Of a DNA stretch of 64,000 bases, positions 25,231 through 36,907 are shown piece by piece. Source of the DNA: Przewalskia tangutica (taxonomy: Eukaryota; Streptophyta; Magnoliopsida; Solanales; Solanaceae). Each line of letters begins with the position of its first letter. Position 1 is the first letter of the stretch. The position numbers were made by a program, and so were the translations under genes. The DNA lies in the NCBI GenBank assembly GCA_029844215.1, contig CM056737.1, positions 25,293,851-25,357,850 on the forward strand, given 5' to 3'. The notes beneath the pieces are model-generated. The model was not told where the DNA came from. It searched no databases and saw only the letters and a program-made list of their open reading frames with translations.

Positions 25231-25388
25231 TGGAGGTAGTAACCCGAGATTTGGAACCAAGCGAATGCAAATGTAAGTTATGAGAAAGAGTTCGAGTGTA
25301 CGAGAAGAATACGACAGTAAGGAAGGAGCGAGCATGTGTTAAGAACATAGGAGTGATCATTTCATTTGTAAAGAAAAGATCACGAAGG

Positions 25389-26235
25389 TGTTATACCGTA
25401 TTTCCGCAGTATGCGTAGGCGTGCGACAAAAGTTTAGCCTTAGTTAGGCACTTTGACGAAATGTTTGTGCACAACTCACTTAAAGAATCGTTTTTACGAA
25501 GCGTTTACTAAACTCGCGTAGGTAAATTCCGCTATGTCATTTATAATTTTTGGATTTTTCCGAGATGAAATATTTTGGACCAACGGGAGGGTGACACTTG
25601 TCACCCTCATTGGACGGCAACTTGGGGCTTGGATTGGCACGTTTTTTGTGCCTTTGCACAAGTCAAGGAGTTGGTAGGATATTTGTGTAGTAGATGGATA
25701 AGGACACTTGCCTAAATCTCCACCCTACACTTGCCTTGCACTTGGCTTCATCTTGGCCATTGGTTGGCCTTTGCTTGACCTATAAATACCCCCCTTAAGA
25801 TGAAGAGTTCTTCATCCACAAAACAAACTTTCCAAGTCTAAAATCCTCCTCTCCACTTGTGAGCTTTTCGTCCAACACTTCCTCCTCAGTGAAGGCCTTG
25901 GCGAAACACCCCCTCTAGCTTAGTAGTCTGGCGAAACCTACCCTCCCTTGGTAGAAATGTTGTCTTCCAAGTATAGTTACTATTCCTAAATACCCTAGCC
26001 CAAATCCCTTAGTACTTAGTAGAAGTTGTGAAGAACTTCTAAAGGTTTCTTGGAGCTATCGAGCGCAAATTAGGAGCTAAACCTCGCTCAGGATCGACTT
26101 TTAACTTGGATAAATTTTGGGCTTATCGAGATAAATAATCTTATCTTTCTTTTGTAGTTAGAGAATACATACTGTAGAAGTATAGGAATAAGTATAAAAT
26201 ACTTAGAAGGATATTAAAGAATAGAATTGAACTGT
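25389..26235 (+). repeat. V 3' LTR, 5' part
   Basis: The LTR starts TGTTATACCGTATTTCC at 25389, after a weak polypurine region. It has a 22-bp dyad at 25587-25608 and a TATA box at 25781-25788. At about 26236 it changes directly into opposite-strand LTR sequence (Z), without an LTR terminus at the joint. The junction is therefore a rearrangement, not a simple insertion. Confidence 0.8.
25781..25788 (+). promoter_or_regulatory. LTR TATA box (V 3' LTR)
   Basis: TATAAATA preceded by GGCCATTGGTTGGCC, a reverse CCAAT, at about 25755-25769. It points right, towards the minus-strand LTR of Z, whose own TATA box at 27416 points left. Confidence 0.68.
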
Positions 26236-27825
26236 TAAGTCAAGTCTCTTATCTTTTAAGATCAAGTCTCTTAACTTCTAAAATCAGTATACCATTTTCT
26301 TTACCTCTCTTAAGACGTTATACCTAACTTCCCATAAAGCTAGTATAACTCTTATGTTTTCAAAACCAAGTATTACTCTTCTTTCAAAACGGTTTCTTAA
26401 TCTTTTGAAATACTTCAAGATTCTTTATTATTCGCTTAAGTCGAGAAGACATCAGTAACACTACATTCGATTAACACGTGCACTCTACTATATATATATT
26501 CTTTTAAAATACTTCAAGATTCTTATTTATTCAGGCTTAAGTCAAAAGACATTGCCACACGTACGTCTACCGTACTATATATATATTCTTGTAAAATATC
26601 ATGCTCAAGAGTATAGGAAGAATCACATACCTCGCGACGATTATCGACTATAAGCAAAACTCTCCACGGCTATAACCCGGCTAGCCTTGTCCACCTTCCA
26701 AGTAGCACATGCTACTCGCAGAACATTCAATCAATAAAGTTTATAAGTCTACTGTAAATACGGTCCTATATAAGTACAGTTTAAACTTCTACTTATATTC
26801 TTCTGAAGCGATTTCAGTTCAAGTCTATTCTGTAATATCCTTCTATTACAGTTCAATTCTCTTCTATGAATCTTATATTCATTTCTATACAACTACAGTA
26901 TGTAATTCCCAATTACAATAGAAGGACAATAGTATTTACCTCGATGATCCCAAAATTATCCAAGTTTAAAGTCGATCCTGAGCAAGGTTTAGCTCATACT
27001 CCGTGCGCTCCAATCCGCTCCAAGAAACCCTTAGAAGTTCTACACAACTTCTACTTAGTACTCCAACCAATTATGGAGATTTTCCTTAGGGTTTCGTTTT
27101 TGTGACTGAGGGGAAGTATAATAGTATTTCTGGGCTTTTCGTATAGAGGTAACCTTGGGAATTCTACAAGGTATTTGGGCTAGAGTATTTAGGGCATTAT
27201 AACAATACTTGGAGAGTATTTCTATACCACAAAGGGGGGTATTATACGAAACAACTAGGCAAGGGGGGGTGCACTCTCGTGAGTGAGGGAGCACCTGCCA
27301 AGGCTTCTCTCAAGGGGGGAGGAAGGCTTTGGATGAAATATCAAGAGGGAGGGAGTATTTTGAGACTTAGAAAGAATGCTCAAGTTTGGATGAAATAACT
27401 CTTCAACAAGGGGGGTATTTATAGGTCAAGAAATGGCCAACCAATGGCCAAGATCCATCCAAGTGTAAGGCAAGTGTAGGGCTAGATTTTAACCATGTGG
27501 ACCTTATCCATCTACCACAACAACATGCACAAAATATCCTACCAACTTTGACCCACCTTTCGTCCACTTGCCGCCCAACCTCACGTCCAATGTGAGGGTG
27601 ACACATGTCACCCTCCCGTTGGTCCAAAATTTTTCGTCTCTCGGAAAAATCCGCAAAAATTAAAAATGACATAGCCGTATTTTTCCCCTCGCAAGTCTAG
27701 TAAAACGTTTAAAAAACGACTCTTTTTGGTACTTGTGCACAAATTTCGATTCTTGCCAATCCTTAAGGCTTAAATTTTTATACGTACGCCCTCACGTACA
27801 TACTCAGGAAATACGGGGTATAACA
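26236..27825 (-). repeat. Z 3' LTR, truncated
   Basis: Minus-strand LTR ending GGGGTATAACA at 27825. It keeps U3, the promoter and part of the transcribed region (1.59 kb). The far end with the minisatellite and TGTCACG terminus is missing at the V junction. The dyad is at 27594-27615 and the TATA box at 27416-27423. Confidence 0.8.
27416..27423 (-). promoter_or_regulatory. LTR TATA box (Z 3' LTR)
   Basis: TATAAATA on the minus strand with GGCCAACCAATGGCC upstream in element orientation (27435-27449). It converges with the V promoter at 25781. Confidence 0.66.
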
Positions 27826-29980
27826 TTCTCCCCTCCTTAGAAACATTCGTCCTGAATGTTCCTTCTCAAGACGGATAACGATAAAGTTCCTCTAACAAGT
27901 TGCCAACGCCACACTTGGCCACAAAATAACACACGTTCTCTTCCTTCCTTACTCGTCGTACCCTTCTCGAATACTTGAACTCTTCTAGTATACGTACCAT
28001 ACCTCAGTTTCTAAAACTTCTGGAGTCACTACCTCCAAACTTGGTCATCTTACTATCCTCAAATTCCTTTAAGGCCATTCCCGGCCTTCACGAACCGATT
28101 CTGGTCGAACGCATCCACGAACTCATACGATGGTCATCTAAACTTGGGCCTAGTACCCTCGTGACCCTACCACCTGGCGGGACCACCCAGAGCTGACCCT
28201 ACCTCGAAACAGGCCGCGGGTTGGCCCGCAACATGGCCCCAACCCGACCCACTTAACACATCAAGCTCTTGTTTCCCAATCCGGAACAATCTTACCTATA
28301 CAGGTCATGAAAGCTACCACTTCCATTTACACCACCCAGGGAATTTTCCCCACAATTACTCCACGTGTACTTATACATTCTGACAAAGATCACCCGCAAA
28401 GTCTTGTACTCAAGACGGCCTAACATCTAAGGTCTCAACTGTAATATTCTAAGGTTCATCATTTTCTCACCCCCAGGCTTACCCCTTCTCACTAACCAGG
28501 TTTTGAAATCACATTTTTGCACAAAGCTATCCGAACATAACACTAAACACATCATCATAACATCAATACATACAAGTCTCTAGAGGGTTAAGGATATACC
28601 TGAAATTAGGCGGTTCAAAGGACCGCTAAAACTGGGAACTTCCACCGCGACCTCTGCCGTGGCCTGTCGGTATATGAACATCCTGCCTAGCTATGGAAGG
28701 TGAAGAACCCACAACTGATCCGTGAACTGTGCTTATCCTACCGGCGCTACCCCCAGTCGAGCAGTCTGCGCCGACGCCTGTTGGCGCAAGAATAACAATC
28801 TCCCAGTTAGTGCGACACTCTCCCTTATGAAGTCTTCCAGCGGTCACATCGAGATAAGGCGACCTCATCCGGCGAGCACTTACTCGCGAAAATCTGAAAC
28901 ACAGGAGCCACGACTGCTCACGAATATCGAAGGTCCCGAAGGCGTGGAGGACCACTGCATCTTGGCGGAGGTACATAACTAGTCTGGCTTGAGGCGGTCC
29001 GCCTCGAAAGTCACCAAGGACCACATTGCTACGCCTCTTCGCGATCTTCGTCATTCGTCGATTTCTCCGCTCACATCAGTGCATAAGCTGCGTGCGGGCA
29101 ATGTCCATGCCGGTGAAGAGCTACACGAAAAACTCGCTAGGTAATCATCGAGCCTGTAACATATCGGTGCACTCGATCCTCCATACTAGCTACTAACGGA
29201 CGTCTGGCCGATGAGTCGAACTCCACATTGTACCGAACCGCATGCGCGCATCGCGCAACACCAAAAATGCAGGCCCGAGCCCTCCTCACGTGGAGGCAAG
29301 AAATGTGCAAGAAAAGCCGAGAAATCGTCCCAAGCTTGGAAGTGCATTCTCTCCCGGGGCGGCTCCACGAATCAAACCCGATCATTGCGGTATCACGCGG
29401 CCGATGCGAACCTAGGACCACCGACTCGGTCTCCGATGCCTTGATCACTCTCATGATCATTAGAATGGCTTCGGATGAACTCCTGCGGATCATCCCCAGG
29501 CCTCGACCCATAAAATTCTGGCGGGCTACAACTCAGAAAATCCCGTAGCCTCAAACTATCTGATCTAGGGTGGACCACTGGTGCTACTGGAACTGCTGCG
29601 TCCAGCCTATCCTCATATCTGGCCACAACCTTGGCCAATAACTGGGCCAACTCCTTGTAACCCATCTCCTCTGCTCCATGTCGTGGGACTGGAGGCTCAG
29701 GTACTGTGGTCTCTGTAGACCGCCGCCATTGCTACTCGCCGCCTCCTGCCTTGCGCCCGCCGCCTTGCTCGGAGGCATAACTGGTGAAATGAAATACGTC
29801 AGAGGGGTCCAACTTACAACACAACTCTAAGGCACGATCTCAGAATGAGAAGAATAGAAACCAATCCTACATGTCCTATAGCCTCCTGATTATAGATGTG
29901 GTGCACAACACATCGATAATCGCATTCTACTGACACGGTGTAGAGCACTTTCCGAGGACTAACTTCTTTGATACCACTTT
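27826..29980 (-). mobile_element. Z internal domain (gag-only)
   Basis: The polypurine tract is clear at 27826-27839 (reverse complement of TTCTCCCCTCCTTA). About 780 bp of non-coding 3' sequence follows, then gag, then the leader with a primer-binding site remnant at 29964-29976. It is 2155 bp long, close to W (2156 bp). The Z gag is the best preserved in the window. Confidence 0.82.
28620..29778 (-). pseudogene. gag: Z gag, best-preserved copy, frame-broken
   Basis: ATG at 29778 opens MPPSKAAGARQEAASSN. A frame change leads to MGYKELAQLLAKVVARYEDR, then LRLRDFLSCSPPEFYGS and DDPQEFI (29475-29557), the hallmark start of the Retrotrans_gag domain. AWDDFSAFLAHFLPP follows at 29282-29335 in another frame, then VQCGVRLIG and MEDRVHRYVTG near 29160-29200, and a zinc-knuckle area near 28790-28860. 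It ends in a serine-rich tail and a GRGRGG segment near 28630. About 385 codons are expected. Only four or five frame changes separate the pieces, so a few base-calling errors could explain the breaks. Confidence 0.78.
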
Positions 29981-30024
29981 TGTCACGACCCGTTCGGGAT
30001 CGTGTTTTACCCGGCACCCAAGTA
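29981..30024 (-). repeat. Z 5' LTR, first 44 bp
   Basis: TGTCACGACCCG at 29981 is the inner terminus of a minus-strand LTR. Only about 44 bp remain, to CACCCAAGTA, before the sequence folds back into plus-strand LTR end (Y). The rest of the LTR is at 54512-57545. Confidence 0.7.
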
Positions 30025-30089
30025 TTCGATTACTCGATGTATGACTACTTGGGTGCGGGCGGCGATCACGCCCCGAACGGGTCGTGACA
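29981..30089. repeat. 109-bp imperfect palindrome of two LTR ends
   Basis: The left arm starts TGTCACGACCCGTTCGGG and the right arm ends CCCGAACGGGTCGTGACA. The arms are about 44 bp each around an asymmetric centre of about 20 bp. Arm sequence equals the last bases of the LTR in opposite orientations. It therefore looks like a joint between Z's and Y's LTR termini rather than a separate foldback element. Confidence 0.72.
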
Positions 30090-30271
30090 GCGAGTATCTT
30101 TTAGACTTGGTGGGAGCTTTTGTGATATTAGAGGTGATTCCTGGACTTGGATGTAAGTATTTCTGGTGTTTTCAGGTGTTTTACGTGGCATTTGCAAACC
30201 GTTAAGCTATGAAGAACTTTATTGTTATCCGTCTTGAGAAGGAACATTCGACGAATGTTTCGGGAGGAGAA
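30025..30271 (+). mobile_element. Y: 5' LTR terminus plus last 180 bp of internal domain
   Basis: The plus-strand LTR end CGGGTCGTGACA finishes at 30089. Then come about 180 bp matching 36300-36502 of X: GGTGGGAGCTTTTGTG, then GGAACATTCGACGAATGTTT, and the polypurine tract GGGAGGAGAA at 30262-30271. Gag and all else are deleted. Confidence 0.72.
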
Positions 30272-30820
30272 TGTTATACCGTATTTCAGTATGTGCGTGA
30301 GGCGTGCGATAAAAGTTTAAGCCTTAAGTTAGGCAAGGGACGAAAATATTTGTGCACAACTACCAAAAAGAATTGTTTTCCGACGAAACGTTTTCCAAAC
30401 TTGTCGAAGGGAAAATTACGACTGCAACATTAATTATTTTTGCAGATTTTTCCGAGAGATGAAATATTTTGGACCAACGAGAGGGCGGCACTTGTCACTC
30501 TCAAGTTGGCGGATTTGTGGGCATCATTTGGACGATTTTAAAGTCTTGGAGTAGGTAGGATATTTGTGATATTTTGTGTAGTAGTTAAATAAGGTACACA
30601 TGGGTAAATCTTGACCCTCCAGTTGCCCACCACTTGTCTTGATCTTGGCCATTGGTTGGCCTATAAATACCCCCCTTTGTTGAAGACTTCTTCATCCACA
30701 AAAATTTCCTAAAGTCTTGAAAACCCTTTCTCCCCCCATTTGGAGAGCTGCAAAAGAGCCCCCCTCCCCCTTGAGAGGCCTTTTGGCCGAGAGGTACCCC
30801 CCTTCCTAGTAGTGCTAGCC
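30272..30820 (+). repeat. Y 3' LTR, segment 1
   Basis: Starts TGTTATACCGTATTTCAG after the polypurine tract and carries a TATA box at 30662-30669. It ends at GTGCTAGCC, where X begins. It continues after X at 49354. Confidence 0.8.
30662..30669 (+). promoter_or_regulatory. LTR TATA box (Y 3' LTR)
   Basis: TATAAATA directly after GCCATTGGTTGGCC (30647-30660). Confidence 0.66.
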
Positions 30821-31216
30821 TGTTATACCCCGTATTTCCAGAGTATGTACGTGAGGACGTACGTACGAAAGTTTAAGCCTTAAGTTAGGCAAGGGTCGAA
30901 ATTTGTGCACAACTAGCGAAAAGGATCGTTTTCCGACGAAACGTTTTCCAAAACTTGCTAAGGGAAAATTACGGCTATGTCATTTATAATTTTACGGATT
31001 TTTCCGAGAGATGAAATATTTTGGACCAACGGGAGGGTGACACTTGTCCCTCAAGTGGACGGTTTGGTTGAGCTTTGTGTGGCACGTTTTTTGTGCCTAA
31101 AACTTGGTCAAGGGTTAGGTAGGATATTTTGTGGGTAGATGGATAAGGTAGCACATGTTCTAATCTTGACCCTCCACTTGCCCACCACTTGTCTTGATCT
31201 TGGCCATTGGTTGGCC

Positions 31217-31224
31217 TATAAATA
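31217..31224 (+). promoter_or_regulatory. LTR TATA box (X 5' LTR)
   Basis: TATAAATA after GGCCATTGGTTGGCC (31202-31216). As the 5' LTR promoter, it would transcribe X gag. Confidence 0.7.
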
Positions 31225-32879
31225 CCCCTCTAGTGCAAGACATAATCTTCATCCCTCAAATAATTTTCTAAGTCTTGAAATCCCTCCCCTTGCAGAGCTC
31301 TGAGAGCACCCTCCCCTGAGAGGCCCTACCAAACCCTTTCCCCCCTTGCCTAGTAGTTCTCGTAAAAACCCCCCTCCCCTTGGTAGAAAAATACTCTCCA
31401 AGTATTGTTACTATTCCAAAATACTTTGGCCCAAATACCTTGTAGTATTCCAAGGTTACACCTATACTAAAAGCCTAGAAATACTATTATACTTCCCTTC
31501 AGTCACAAATGTATATTATAGAAATGTATATAAGATACATAGAAGAATATTGAACTGTAATAGAAGGATATTACAGAAGAATATTGAACTGAAATCACAT
31601 CAGAAGAATATTAAAGAAAGATTGAATCAGACTTACATGGACTGTATTTACAGTAGACTTGTGTAGTTTGGCGGGTAGGGAAGTGCTGCCCAATTTTCCG
31701 TAGAATTATTCTACAGTGTAGTCTAGACATTGATAGACTTGTATAACCGTTATAGGTTGAAGTACTGCGAGTAGCGTAGTCTACTCAAAGGGTGGAAAAG
31801 GCTAGCAGGATTACAAGATTTGGAGCTATTTGCTAATAGTCGATAATCGTCGCGAGGTATGTGATTCTTCCTATCCTCTTGAGCATGATATTTTAAAAGA
31901 ATATATATAGTACGGTAGACGTACGTGTGTTAACTGAACGTAGTTTTACGGCAATGTCTTTTGACTTAAGCCTGAATAATAAGAATCTTGAAGTATTTCA
32001 AAAGAGTTAAGAAACCTTTTTGAAAGAAGAGTAACACTTGGTTTCAAAAGTTTTAAAAGCTTAAGAGTTATACTAGCTTTATGGAAAGTTAGGTATAACG
32101 ACTTAAGAGAGATAAAAAGAATGGTTTATTGATTTTAGAAGTTAAGAGACTTGATCTTAAAAGATAAGAGACTTGACTTATTTTGAATTAACATGAATTT
32201 TGTTAAAAAGTGTGAAACATCATTCGTGAGTAATGAGTACTTGGTTTTTAAAAGGAATCATGTTTCTTGATTTGAAATCGAATAAGTATCGAACGAACCA
32301 ACTGCGGCGTTAATAAAGGAAAATGTATTGACTAATTAAGTATTATTAAAACCGAGAAACCTCCATCTGCAGAAGCTAAGATGAGACAAAATGATATTAC
32401 ATTTCTAGATCATGTTCGCTTTAATAAGATTGATTATGAACAAGAATAACCTACTCACATATAAGGCATATGTTTCTCAAATTATTTAAAAGAGAATTAT
32501 ATTCTTAAGTGATTAAGACTATGAACTACTGAAACCTTTCTAAAATAAGAGACTTAAGTACTTGAAATTAGGCAAACTTGAACTTATGGAAAAGAATGTT
32601 GTTACTTGATGTTGAAAAGGAAAGTGTTTTGGTTTACCTAAAAATGTGAGTCACTCTATTTTAATACTACGGTATCGGTGACCTTTATAAAAGAAATGGA
32701 TCTTTTAAAAACAATTTAACGTAATAATACTGGGGTCAGAACATGGACTTTGGCATAAAATAACCTTGAGTTGTGTGTAACTTGCCTATGCTTGCGTTTG
32801 ATAGCCTTGTTGTGCAAGTACTGTATTTCTATACCACCGCGTCTCTCGATGGAGGGCCGGCTGATTTGTTATGAGCGAT

Positions 32880-33170
32880 TCTTCACCGAGTCCGTGAGAT
32901 GGGCCGGGACACGTATTCCATCTGATTCTTCACCGAGTCCCATGAGATGGGTCGGGACACATATTCCATATGTTTCTTCACCGAGTCCCATGAGATGGGC
33001 CGGGACACGTATTTCATCTGATTCTTTACCGAGTCTCATGAGATGGGCCGGGACACGTATTTCATCCATTACCGAGTCCCGTAGGATGGGCCGACGTGTA
33101 TTCCATACTTCACCGAGTCCCACCGGATGGGCCGGAACATGTACACCACACGATTCCACCTCTATCCCGT
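32880..33170. repeat. 48-bp minisatellite in X 5' LTR
   Basis: There are about six units of 48 bp, each centred on CCGAGTCCCATGAGATGGGC, then CGGGACACGTATTCCAT. The centre CCCAT-GAG-ATGGG is a self-complementary hairpin. The partner array is at 48425-48735. Confidence 0.85.
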
Positions 33171-33771
33171 AGGATGGCCGAGACATGTTGTACGTATAAT
33201 ACGGTTTATATCCGCATCGGCGGTGGCGAAGGAGTTCCACGCATGAGGATGACTTGAGGCGAGTCACGACTGACGTGATCGCTTATGTTATGAATCGTAG
33301 TTTGGTTATCATACATGTCTCTGCTTTATATAATCGTTATGATTTGATTCTGATTTTTTGATTCACATACTTGGTACTGTTATCGACCTCCTCGCCCGAG
33401 TTCACGCCGCAGTAGGTACATCGGTTGGATCCTCGCTCATAGGATCACGCCAGTTAGGAAGCCCGTTTCTCCGAGGCTTATCTTTTGCATGTTACCACAG
33501 TGCGTAGGTTCTTATACATTCGTGGTATGGCGGCCACGTCCGTCATAGTTATTGTAAAACTCTTAGAGGTCTGAGTAATCTTGTTGTGGGCGAGAGTTGT
33601 AAAAAGGTATTCGGGTTTTTATGTATATATCTGAAGGCAACCGCTTTTGGTTGCTTTGTTTATTTATCATATCTACAGTTTCATGTTTATGTTTTATTTC
33701 CGCTGATTTTCTCGATGTATGACTACTTGGGTGCGTAAGGCACGATCCACGCCCGAGCGTCGTGACAAAAG

Positions 33772-33783
33772 TGGTATCAGAGC
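33772..33783 (+). other. X primer-binding site (tRNA-iMet type)
   Basis: TGGTATCAGAGC lies 4 bp after the LTR end, the standard plant gypsy/copia primer site complementary to the 3' end of initiator tRNA-Met. It defines the 5' LTR and the plus-strand orientation. Confidence 0.93.
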
Positions 33784-33975
33784 AGTTAGTCCTCGGAAAG
33801 TGTCTACAGACCGTGTCTAGTAGAGTCTTGATTATCTGTGTGTTGTGCACCACATCAATAATCAAGAGGCTATAAGATATTTAGGATTGGTTTCCATTCT
33901 TCTCATTCTGAGATCGTGCCTTAGAGCTGTGTGATAAGTTGGACCCCTCTGACGTATTCCTTTCCTTTACCAGTT

Positions 33976-35130
33976 ATGCCTCCGTAAGGCAACCCGTCCG
34001 GAAGGCAGGCAAAGCGGCAGAGAGGCTGCGAGTAGAGCACGGAGGTTACGAGCGGAAGGCCCGTTACACCGAGATAGTGCTTCAGACGGCGAGTTTTGCG
34101 TGCCACGGCGCAAAGAAAGCGAGGCGCAGCGATGGGCTGACTGAGACTACGAGCCTCGATCCCACGGCTGGAAGCGATGAGATGGTAATGCGAGATGGCC
34201 GCGATCGCCGCGGTCGTGGCCGATATGAGGATAGGCTGAATCGTGATTCAGATCCAGTAGCACCCGTGAGTTCACCCCGAGCGGTTTGAGACTACGAGAC
34301 TTTACGAGTTGAGCCCGATGTTCTATGGATCGAGCGAGGATGACCCTCGGGAGTTTATCCGAGCACAATTGGATCATGAGTGATCGAGCCTGAGGCGGTC
34401 GGTGGTATTGGTTCGCTTGTCACCGCGTGATCTCGCAATGATCGTTTGATTCGTGGAGTTGTCCGGGAGATACGACTTCCAGTGTATGGGAGAGTTCTCA
34501 AGGCCTTTCTTGCACATTTCTTGCCCCACAGATGAGGGGCTCGCGCACAGATTTTTGACGTTGAGGGGGCGCGGGCGGTTAGAGTACAATGTGGAGTTCG
34601 ACTCATTAGCTCGGTATGTCCCATTGTAGTAATGATATGGAGGGCGAGTACACCGCTACGCCACCGCTAGATGATTACTTAGCGAGGCTTGTTCGGTAGC
34701 TCTTCACGCATGGACATTGCCCGCATGCAGCTCATGCACTAGGATGTGAGGCACCGGAGAGGTCGACGGAATGGCGGGATCAGCGAAGAGGGCGAGCAGT
34801 GGTCCTGGTAACTTTCGAGGTGGGCCGCCAGCAGACTAGTTATGTACCCGCCGCAGAGTGGTCCTCCGCGCCTTCGTGGCGTTCGGTATTCGGAGCTGGT
34901 CGGGCTTCGGTTCCACGGTATACATGGGTTCTAGCCACCGGATTCATGTTTCCCTCGGTGTTGCGATGTGGCGACGTCATCCCGGAATGTCGCGTCTTTA
35001 TCGCGGTGCTTGTTTTCTTTGCGCGGCCGTAGCCATGTGACGAAACGCCCTAATAGGAAGGATGCAGAATGACTCACCCTCGTAAGTGGCGAGTTCATCG
35101 CTTATAGCTACGCCTGCAGGCGGGATTATG
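33976..35130 (+). pseudogene. gag: X gag, early stop and frame breaks
   Basis: The ATG at 33976 is followed by a TAA at codon 4. The Z and W copies encode MPPSKA / MPPRKA here, so the stop may reflect a small loss in CCG. Downstream order matches the other gag genes: a basic arginine-rich N-terminus, a degraded RLRDF / FYGS block near 34290-34370, a segment matching LARYVP near 34600, the LDDYL region near 34665-34690, and CAGAGTGGTCCTCCGCGCC at 34853. A poorly kept zinc-knuckle area runs about 34965-35040. The longest sense frame is short. Confidence 0.7.
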
Positions 35131-35689
35131 GTTAGAGCGACGGCGGAAAATGGCGTTGAATGCAGTATATTCTTACCTCTGAGAGACTAGTATCGTTGAT
35201 GATATGATGATGTGCTAAGTATTATGTTCGGATAGCATTATGTTAAATAGTGATTTAAAGGCTGGTTAGTAAAGGGTAAGGTCAGTACCTAGAAATTGTG
35301 GGCCTTAGAATATTATACGTGGAGACCTTAGATCTGGCCGTCTGAGTAAAAGATTTTGTTTACAATTGACCTTTGTGAGTGCATAGTATACGTGGGGTAT
35401 ACTTGTGTGATAAGCCAGCGGTGTGAAATAAAGAGGGTAGTTGAGCTACACCACTAGGTTTTCGTAACTTGATTAGTGAGATTGTTCGGATCGGGAACAA
35501 GAGTTTTGCGTGATAGCGGTCAACCCGCGGCTTTGTATTGTGGGGTCGGTTCGAGGTGGTCCCGGTGGTAGGTCACGAGGGTGTTAGGCCCAAGTTTAGT
35601 TAACCATCGTGCGAGTTCGTGGATGCGTTCGACGCGATGGTCGGGCCGATGAGGTCACCTCTTGTCTTTGATCAGACCGTACTCGGCGA

Positions 35690-36190
35690 GAGGTTATGCG
35701 AGATGTTATATCGAAGGTTGTAAGGGTCGCACGAGGTGCCTACTTTCACCTTATGACGATGGAGCCAGTGTTACTGGCTATTTCGTTTTCTCGAAGTTTT
35801 ACGAGGCAGGTTAGAACTGGTGAGTCTCGATGTCGCATTCGCCTCGGGCCGTGTTTGATTTCGGGTGTTGTGAGGATTGTTGTCTCTATTGAGGAAATGT
35901 TTTATAGCTACCATTTCAGATTCGATGTCGCCTTATGAATGCCTTGTAGGCGGTAGCAGTTGTCGGTCCGATTGGTTCGATGTTGGCAAGGTTCGAATAG
36001 TTAGTCCGTACTTGATCGGCAGGATGTGGATAAGGTGAAGCTTATCCGTAAGAGGTTATTTGCGGCTGAAGCCGAGAAGCCGTGCGGATAATCGGCGTCG
36101 ACACTTGGAGTTCAGGTTGACGGTGGGTCTTCTTGAAGGTATCACCCCGGAAGGGCGTGATGAGATTTTGAAAACTGAAGCAATAACAGA
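35690..36190 (+). pseudogene. X integrase tail remnant
   Basis: This is colinear with V 24600-25070. The nucleotides encode degraded versions of NSYH-S, WFDVGK and the ERL-AA block (35920-36070), then the DLEF-V and KVSP-like stretch near 36100-36170. The upstream part joins gag 3' sequence without any reverse transcriptase. V and X share both joints, so they come from one deleted ancestor. Confidence 0.65.
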
Positions 36191-36490
36191 AATGTGGTAA
36201 GTTTTTGAGAAAGAGTTCGAGTGTATGCGAGGAGAATGGACGAGTAATGGGCAAAGGCGGTGTTAAGAACATAGTTGTGATCATTTCTTTTGTAAGTGAA
36301 GGTGCGAAGGGAGTATCTTTTTAACCTTGGGTGGAAGCTTTTGTGTTAATGGAGGTGATTCCTCGTGGACTTGGATTTAAGTATTTACGCGTGTGTTATT
36401 TCGTGGCCATGTGTGGCATTGGCAACTTGTTTAAGTTAAGGAGAACCTTATCGTTATCTATCTTGAAGGAACATTCGACGAATGTTTCTA

Positions 36491-36502
36491 AGGAGGGGAG
36501 AA
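36491..36502 (+). other. X polypurine tract
   Basis: AGGAGGGGAGAA lies immediately before TGTTATACCCCG of the 3' LTR. It is the plus-strand DNA primer in gypsy replication. The preceding GGAACATTCGACGAATGTTT is kept in every element of the window. Confidence 0.88.
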
Positions 36503-36899
36503 TGTTATACCCCGTATTTCCAGAGTATGTACGTGAGGACGTACGTACGAAAGTTTAAGCCTTAAGTTAGGCAAGGGTCGAAATTTGTGCACAACTAGCG
36601 AAAAGGATCGTTTTCCGACGAAACGTTTTTCAAAACTTGCGAAGGGAAAATTACGGCTATGTCATTTATAATTTTTGCGGATTTTTCCGAGAGATGAAAT
36701 ATTTTGGACCAACGGGAGGGTGACACTTGTCCCTCAAGTGGACGGTTTGGTTTAGCTTTGTGTGGCACGTTTTTTGTGCCTAAAACTTGGTCAAGGGTTA
36801 GGTAGGATATTTTGTGGGTAGATGGATAAGGTAGCACATGTCCTAATCTTGACCCTCCACTTGCCCACCACTTGTCTTGATCTTGGCCATTGGTTGGCC

Positions 36900-36907
36900 T
36901 ATAAATA
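36900..36907 (+). promoter_or_regulatory. LTR TATA box (X 3' LTR)
   Basis: TATAAATA with GGCCATTGGTTGGCC just upstream. Identical arrangement to the 5' LTR at 31202-31224. Confidence 0.68.

Larger units (their letters stand above)
30821..33767 (+). repeat. X 5' LTR
   Basis: The LTR runs from TGTTATACCCCGTATTTCC to GCGTCGTGACA at 33767 (2947 bp). The TATA box is at 31217-31224, AT-rich centre about 31880-32760, and 48-bp minisatellite 32880-33170. Relative to the 3' LTR it lacks about 170 bp around 31510 and a 465-bp segment found at 47511-47975. Confidence 0.87.

Noticed and set aside
29981..30089. A separate palindromic MITE.
   Set aside because: Both arms equal the LTR ends of the flanking elements and join to them without a duplication, so two LTR termini explain it.
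34355..34624. Open frame of 89 codons on the minus strand within X.
   Set aside because: It is a shadow of the plus-strand gag; the same sequence on the plus strand aligns with the other gag copies.
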